NCBI RefSeq assembly: GCF_001189365.1 | Contig: NZ_LFJJ01000009.1 | Location: 1-57,729 of the forward strand | Length of the DNA stretch: 57,729 nucleotides | From: Candidatus Burkholderia verschuerenii | Lineage (GTDB): Bacteria; Pseudomonadota; Gammaproteobacteria; Burkholderiales; Burkholderiaceae | Reading direction: 5' to 3' | Shown here: piece after piece, positions 53,314-57,729 of the stretch | How positions within the stretch are numbered: position 1 is the first letter of the stretch | Layout of the letters: each line of letters begins with the position of its first letter | Translations under genes and position numbers: made by a program | Notes under the pieces: model-generated | Database searches by the model: none | What the model saw: only the letters and a program-made list of their open reading frames with translations | What the model was told of the DNA's origin: nothing

Positions 53314-53443
53314 CGCTTCCCCTTAGGTCTTGTCGGTCGCTGTCTGTGCGCGTCGATGCTTTGTCGGATGCATTGAGCATTCGCCGTGCCTGACCTGAGG
53401 TATGCGCGTTGCTCGCTTGGTTATCCATCAACCAGGAGCGACG

Positions 53444-53602
53444 ATGAACAAGACAAACGAGCAGCATCCGCATTCCGAGCGCGACGACGAGAACATCGAT
53501 CGCGCAGTCGAAGACACCTTTCCGGCAAGCGATCCGCCATCGACGGGCGGCGTGACGCGCATCGATCCCGACGATGAGCGCAAGAAGGACCAGAAACACT
53601 AA
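53444..53602 (+). CDS. Small acidic hydrophilic protein
   Basis: 52 aa from the ATG at 53444 with ribosome-binding site AGGAGCG; an ATG at 53402 in the same frame lacks one. The sequence DDENIDRAVEDTFPASDPPSTGGVTRI is a pattern I recognise from short conserved Burkholderiaceae proteins of unknown function. It is highly charged and probably unstructured. Its last 4 bases overlap the convergent NUDIX gene. Confidence 0.7.
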   Translation: MNKTNEQHPHSERDDENIDRAVEDTFPASDPPSTGGVTRIDPDDERKKDQKH

Positions 53603-54087
53603 GCGTTGATTTTGCCGCCGAGATACGCGGCAACCGGCGCGGTCAGCGCGATGTCGCGTAGTTCTTCCGGCGAAACCAGACGCGTATCGACGATCTCGCG
53701 ATTGTCGATACGCAACGTCGGCAAGGCATCGAGGTGCAATTCGAAAAAGTGCACCTGATCGCGCCGTCCGTCCCAGTGACCGTGCACGCTCCCGACCGCA
53801 CGCAGCAGATACGCCGGCAGTCCGATTTCCTCGTCCATTTCCCGCTGCGCCGCGAGTTCGGGCGCTTCGCCCGGCTGAAGACTTCCGCCGGGAAAACTCC
53901 ATTCCTTCCGATAAGACGACTTCACCAGCAACAGCGCGCGCCCGACATAAATCGCGACAAGCGCGCCTTGGTGATTCGGCCGCCGAATGCTCCACCACGC
54001 GCGCGCGAGCGGAAAGCCGAATCGAAGCGTGCAACGCCAGATCGCGTCGATCAGCGGCGTGATCGGTATGCGCTCACGAGTCTGCAT
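53599..54087 (-). CDS. NUDIX hydrolase
   Basis: 162 aa. The Nudix box G-x5-E-x7-R-E-x2-E-E-x-G is complete: GGSLQPGEAPELAAQREMDEEIGL. It hydrolyses nucleoside diphosphate-linked compounds. The N-terminus has a slightly hydrophobic lead (IPITPLIDAIWRCTLRFGFPL) before the fold starts at GALVAIYVGRALLLVKS. The start overlaps the end of the araC gene by 14 bases, so the two are probably cotranscribed. Confidence 0.87.
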   Translation of the reverse strand: MQTRERIPITPLIDAIWRCTLRFGFPLARAWWSIRRPNHQGALVAIYVGRALLLVKSSYRKEWSFPGGSLQPGEAPELAAQREMDEEIGLPAYLLRAVGSVHGHWDGRRDQVHFFELHLDALPTLRIDNREIVDTRLVSPEELRDIALTAPVAAYLGGKINA

Positions 54088-55031
54088 GCGCTGGCTCCCG
54101 GGTTTTTTGAAGCGAACGCGGACGCTCGGTCAGCTTCGTCATCGCATTTTCATCAGCCGACGCAGCCGTCCTGAACCGCCGACGATACTCCGCCGGCGTC
54201 ATCTGCCGCGCCGCCTTGAACTGCCGATTGAAATTGGCGACGCTCGCGAAACCCGAACGCGTCGCGATCACCGAAACCGGCAGCGACGTATCGCCGAGCA
54301 TCCGGCACGCATGCCCGATGCGCACCCGCGCGATATATCGTCCCACGCTTTCGCCGATGTGCTGCGCGAAATAACGCGTCAGCGTGCGTTCCGAAAGACT
54401 CGCCGCCGCGCACAGATCGGCGATTTTGAGCGGCTCGGCGAAGCGCGCATCGATCATCGAAAGGACGCGGTTGATGCGCTCGGGCTCGTGGCCCGACGGT
54501 CCCGCATCGGTGCGATTGAACGCGCTCGGCGACGCGAGCGGATGGCCGGGCGCATCGGCGAGCGTGCAGAGGATATCGAGCGCGGCGTTCAGGCGTTCGC
54601 GCGGCGCGCTGGACAGCAGCGAATCGAGCCGCGCGCGCATCCGCTCACCGGCAGGCGGCTCGAAGGCGAGACCGCACGCGGCACGGCGCAACAGCTTGCG
54701 CAGCGGTTCATATTCGCGGCAGCAATCGGCCATGCGCCGCGCCCAGTCGCCATCGAACCAGATGACGATGGCGACTTGCGGCAGCGACGGCTCGATCGAC
54801 CGGTTCGACGACCACGTATGCGGCAAATCCGGGGGGCACGAGCACAAGATCTTCGGCCTGGTAATCGTCGACCGAATCGCCGATGTAGCGCTTGCCGTGA
54901 CTGTTCATCGTCAGCGTCAGTTCGTATTCCGGATGGTGATGCCACTCGAACGGAATGCGCGGCAGCCGCTGATGGTAAACCCGCACCGAACAATCCTCGC
55001 CGAATTCAACATGCTCGTAGGCTGGTTTCAT
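54074..55031 (-). pseudogene. AraC family regulator with cupin domain, frameshifted
   Basis: ~319 aa if repaired. The N-terminal cupin reads FEWHHHPEYELTLTMNSHGKRYIGD and DLVLVPP. The C-terminal double HTH reads LKIADLCAAASLSERTLTRYFAQHIG and ATRSGFASVANFNRQFKAARQMTPAEYRRRF. The break is in the G/C run at 54831-54836 (six where five fit), after which the native DLPHTWSSNRSIEPSLPQVAI follows in the other frame. If real, the DNA-binding half is lost. It is divergent from the DUF1479 gene and probably regulated it. Confidence 0.86.
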
Positions 55032-55125
55032 GGCCGAATGTGCAAATAAACTGCCTGTATCGTATCACCGGCGCGTGCGAGCGCGTCATATGCTTTGGCG
55101 CACAGACACTAGAATGGAGACAATC

Positions 55126-56370
55126 ATGGCGCTGGTTATCGACGACTTGCCTGCTGCGATCCGGCAGGCAAAAAAGGAATTGCGCGCGGCGCTGCCGAAT
55201 TATCGCGAGGTCTTTGCGGAAGTCGAAGCGGCGATCGGCGCGCAGGCGAAGGCCATCGCCGCGCAGCGCGATCGGGGAGAGAACGTCATTCCCGAGATTC
55301 AGTTTTCTGATATTGCCGAGGGGCGCGTGAGCGCCGAACAGATCGCGCTCGTCAAATCGCGCGGCGCTTGCGTGATTCGCAATGTTTTTCCGCGTGCGCA
55401 GGTGGAAAGCTGGGACGAGGAGATCGCGCATTACGTCGAACGCAATCGGCTCGACAAACGTCTGGAAAACCGCGCCGAGGATAAATACTTCGGTCAGCTC
55501 GCATCGAGCAAGCCGCAGATTTACGGCGTGTACTGGTCGAAGCCGCAAGTGCTGGCGCGTCAGTCGACGCCACTCACGACGGCGCGCGTGTTTCTCAACA
55601 AGCTATGGCGCGCCGAGAGCGAGGGACGCGTGCATTTCGATCCCGAGCGCGTGCCCGTGTATGCCGATCGTTTGCGTCGGCGGCCGCCCGGTTCGGCATC
55701 GCTCGGTTTGTCGGCGCATTGCGATGGCGGCTCCGTCGAACGCTGGATCGAAAGCAATTTCCGCAAGGTGTATCGCCATGTGTTCGCGGGCAACTGGCAC
55801 GATTACGATGCCTTCGACGCCGCGTATCGCACCGATGTCGAAGAGATCGCGTCGCCTGCCGTGTGCTCGATGTTCCGCACGTTTCAGGGCTGGACCGCGC
55901 TAACGCCGCAAGGCCCCGGCGACGGCACGCTGCAACTCGTGCCCATCGCGAATTCGATGGTGTACATCCTGTTGCGCGCGCTTCAGGACGATATCGCCGA
56001 TGACGATCTGTGCGGCGCAATGCCCGGCCGCGCGTTGTCGATTCGCCCGGAATATCACGCGCCGTTGTTCGAGGCGCTCTCGTCGATACCGAAGATGCAG
56101 GCCGGCGACACGGTGTTCTGGCACAGCGACGTGATTCACGCGGTCGAGGACGAGCACAAGGGCGCGGGTTTCAGCAACGTCATGTACATCGCGTCGGCGC
56201 CCGCGTGCGCGAAGAACGATTCGTATCTGAAGCGACAATTGCCGAGCTTTCTGCGAGGCGCGAGCCCGCCTGATTTTCCGGCGGACAATTTCGAAACCGA
56301 TTTCGAAGGCCGCGCGACCCTCGACGATCTCACGCCGATGGGCCGCGCACAACTCGGTCTCGATCTATAG
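55126..56370 (+). CDS. DUF1479 (YbiU-like) putative Fe(II)/2-oxoglutarate oxygenase
   Basis: 414 aa from the ATG at 55126 with TGGAGACAATC before it. It matches the DUF1479 family, including GACVIRNVFPRAQVESWDEEIAHYVE, LSAHCDGGSVERWI (HxD), CSMFRTFQGWTALTPQGPGDGTLQLVP and VFWHSDVIHAVEDEH (distal His). These residues fit a double-stranded beta-helix iron oxygenase, but no substrate is established for the family as far as I know. It is divergent from the AraC-type regulator and followed directly by the IS110 element. Confidence 0.85.
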   Translation: MALVIDDLPAAIRQAKKELRAALPNYREVFAEVEAAIGAQAKAIAAQRDRGENVIPEIQFSDIAEGRVSAEQIALVKSRGACVIRNVFPRAQVESWDEEIAHYVERNRLDKRLENRAEDKYFGQLASSKPQIYGVYWSKPQVLARQSTPLTTARVFLNKLWRAESEGRVHFDPERVPVYADRLRRRPPGSASLGLSAHCDGGSVERWIESNFRKVYRHVFAGNWHDYDAFDAAYRTDVEEIASPAVCSMFRTFQGWTALTPQGPGDGTLQLVPIANSMVYILLRALQDDIADDDLCGAMPGRALSIRPEYHAPLFEALSSIPKMQAGDTVFWHSDVIHAVEDEHKGAGFSNVMYIASAPACAKNDSYLKRQLPSFLRGASPPDFPADNFETDFEGRATLDDLTPMGRAQLGLDL

Positions 56371-56653
56371 CCGTACATGGACGCCCCCAGTTTGCCAAGC
56401 TTTCAGTCCGTGACAGCAAGAAGAGGAAGGTTGCACCCGTACATTCGGACTTTTCATGCGAGACACTTTTACTCGCTGTCCCTGATGGGATTTGCTGGTT
56501 GGCGCCTCGATCGCTTACACGCACTCTGGGTGCCTCGGCTCGCGCGGGCTAAGCCAACCACGGTCTTACCTGCTTTGCCATCACTTCGTGATCGCCTTAG
56601 CAATCGGTGGTGTGATCCAAGATTGACGAATAAATTTGGAATGCTTGATCTGG
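56371..56653 (-). other. Non-coding end of IS110-type element, possible bridge RNA region
   Basis: This 283-base stretch has no gene I can support. It lies directly downstream (in the transposase's direction) of the IS110-type transposase and begins one base after the DUF1479 stop. In the IS1111 group of this family, the guide (bridge/seek) RNA is encoded in the non-coding end downstream of the transposase, so this is the place to look for it. Several short self-complementary stretches are present, but I cannot fold it reliably. Confidence 0.4.
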
Positions 56654-57640
56654 CTACGCGGCTGCCGGGTCACGCATGTAGCCAGATCGGAACTGTCGGT
56701 TGTGGACGAGAAGAGCCCAAACGATTCGAGCTGTCTTATTCGCCTGCGCTACAGCTGCGACATTTGCGTTTCGACGCGTAGTCAACCTGACCAGCCAACT
56801 ATCAGGGTCGTTCCTTTGCGTCGCCCTGTAAATGACAGATCGCGCTCCATGAATGAGTAAGGTTCGAAGGTACGCATCGCCTCGCTTACTCATGCCAAGC
56901 AGCTTTGCCTTGCCGCCGGTGGAATGCTGTCGTGGTACAAGTCCCAACCACGCCGCAAGTTGCCTCCCGTTGTCGAAGTTCTTTGCATCACCAACCGTCG
57001 CTGCCAGCGCGCTTGCTGTGATCGGGCCGATCCCTGGCACTTGTTCAAGTCGACGACTGATCTTGTCGTCTCGATGCCAGGCCTTGATCTGAATCTCAAT
57101 CTCGCTCACCTGCCGGTCGAGCAAGCTCAGGTGCTCCAGCAGTCGTTGGATAAGCTGCCGGAATGCGCCTGGCAAGTCATTCGTCGCGTCTTCGATCAGA
57201 TCCGGCACTCGTAGGGCGATGTAGGCAATGCCTCGCGGTACAACGAGGCCGTATTCGCCTAGCAGGCCTCGGATTTGGTTGGCTTGAGCGGTGCGAGCCT
57301 TTATAAAACCCTGGCGCACGCGGTGCAATGAAAGCACGGTCTGTTGTTCGATGTTCTTGATCGGCACGAACCGCATTGTCGGCCGCGTCACAGCTTCGCA
57401 GATCGCTTGAGCGTCGGCCGCGTCGTTCTTGTTACTTTTCACATAAGGTTTCACAAACTGCGGTGCCATCAACCGGACGGTATGGCCGAGCGCCTGCAAC
57501 TTGCGAGCCCAGTGGTGTGCGCTACCGCAGGCTTCCATCCCGATCAGGCAAGCCGGCAGGTTGGCGAAGAACGCCATCACTTGCTCGCGCCGCAACTGCT
57601 TAGTCGGCCCTTCAGAATTAGTCGAAGTCAAGGGTGGCAA
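56654..57640 (-). mobile_element. IS110-family transposase, N-terminus missing
   Basis: DEDD-type transposase/recombinase, 328 aa as read. The sequence QLRREQVMAFFANLPACLIGMEACGSAHHWARKLQALGH, the acidic pair in NKNDAADAQAICEAV and the C-terminal Tnp_20 domain with the likely catalytic Ser (PRQHSTGGKAKLLGMSKRGDAYLRTLLIHGA) are all clear. The family's first catalytic Asp, usually in a GLDLAK-like start, is absent. Upstream of about 57620 the sequence no longer looks like the family, so the element is truncated or another sequence has been joined there. A full family member is ~340-350 aa. It is probably inactive. Confidence 0.85.
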
Positions 57641-57661
57641 GGGGCCGCCGGAAGATCGTGT

Positions 57662-57716
57662 TTCCCAGAACTCCCAGAAGCAATATTGATCTGAATGGTT
57701 TCCTGGGAGTTTGGAA
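57662..57716. repeat. Imperfect inverted repeat at the window end
   Basis: AACTCCCAG (57669-57677) and CTGGGAGTT (57703-57711) are perfect inverted arms, extended by TTCC/GGAA outside. They lie upstream of the truncated transposase in sequence that does not belong to the IS110 coding region. It may be the end of another mobile element or a regulatory hairpin of the adjoining DNA. Confidence 0.35.
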
Positions 57717-57729
57717 CTTCGCCGATGAG

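Noticed and set aside
1..57729. tRNA, rRNA or CRISPR loci
   Set aside because: I looked for tRNA-like cloverleaf ends, rRNA landmarks and regularly spaced repeats and saw none; a covariance-model scan would be needed to exclude small RNAs.

Overview
The window looks like a high-GC betaproteobacterial chromosome or megaplasmid segment, most probably Burkholderiaceae of the Caballeronia/Paraburkholderia type. This is inferred from gene content, codon bias toward GC-ending codons, the FNR-type regulator with a four-cysteine N-terminus, and the small acidic 'VEDTFPASDPPS' protein; no rRNA or tRNA is present to confirm it. Both ends lie in mobile DNA: a group II intron on the left (1-1779) and a 5'-truncated IS110-type element on the right (56371-57640). 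This is how assembly contigs often end.

Layout. (1) 1-2530: a group II intron with a frameshifted reverse transcriptase, inserted antisense into a sucC-like gene. (2) 2861-12222: one long plus-strand operon with a TPP-dependent oxalyl-CoA-decarboxylase-like enzyme, a formyl-CoA:oxalate CoA-transferase (frc), an NDP-forming acyl-CoA synthetase, a FAH-family protein, an MFS carrier, a uronate dehydrogenase-like enzyme and an exported amidohydrolase/lactonase. (3) 12226-19690: a minus-strand sugar-acid operon (IlvD/EDD dehydratase, DHDPS-family lyase, MFS carrier, 2-hydroxyacid dehydrogenase) with a LysR regulator divergent from an enolase-superfamily dehydratase. (4) 19742-24083: a LacI regulator divergent from a phytanoyl-CoA-dioxygenase-like enzyme, a xylose-isomerase-like TIM barrel and an MFS carrier. 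(5) 24102-28989: a GntR regulator divergent from dctA, a D-tartrate-dehydratase-like enolase and a PurB/PcaB-type lyase. (6) 28964-34113: SDR, LysR, two lipoproteins, a secreted hypothetical protein and a methyltransferase. (7) 34160-42638: an accessory stress/xenobiotic region with an epoxide-hydrolase-like protein and an amidase, TetR, a tautomerase, two MarR regulators with matching operators, a DHA2 efflux pump, an aldo/keto reductase and a Tat-exported crotonase. (8) 42705-49040: EgtB, FNR, UspA, a broken EmrB-type pump and a 2-oxoglutarate-semialdehyde dehydrogenase. (9) 49048-56370: hipBA with two operator palindromes, an SMP-30 lactonase, GNAT, SDR, a membrane protein, a small acidic protein, NUDIX, AraC and DUF1479.

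Working together: sections 2-5 form a catabolic island for uronates, aldarates, pentonates, tartrate and probably oxalate. Each module has its own carrier and most have their own regulator. The semialdehyde dehydrogenase at 47463 could finish non-phosphorylative sugar-acid breakdown at 2-oxoglutarate.

The most striking general property is damage. At least a dozen otherwise well-preserved genes carry a 1-4 base indel, several of them losses of one CG unit or one base of a short run. Two more positions carry an in-frame amber codon. Either this is a recently decaying genome or a draft with systematic indel error; the sequence alone does not decide.
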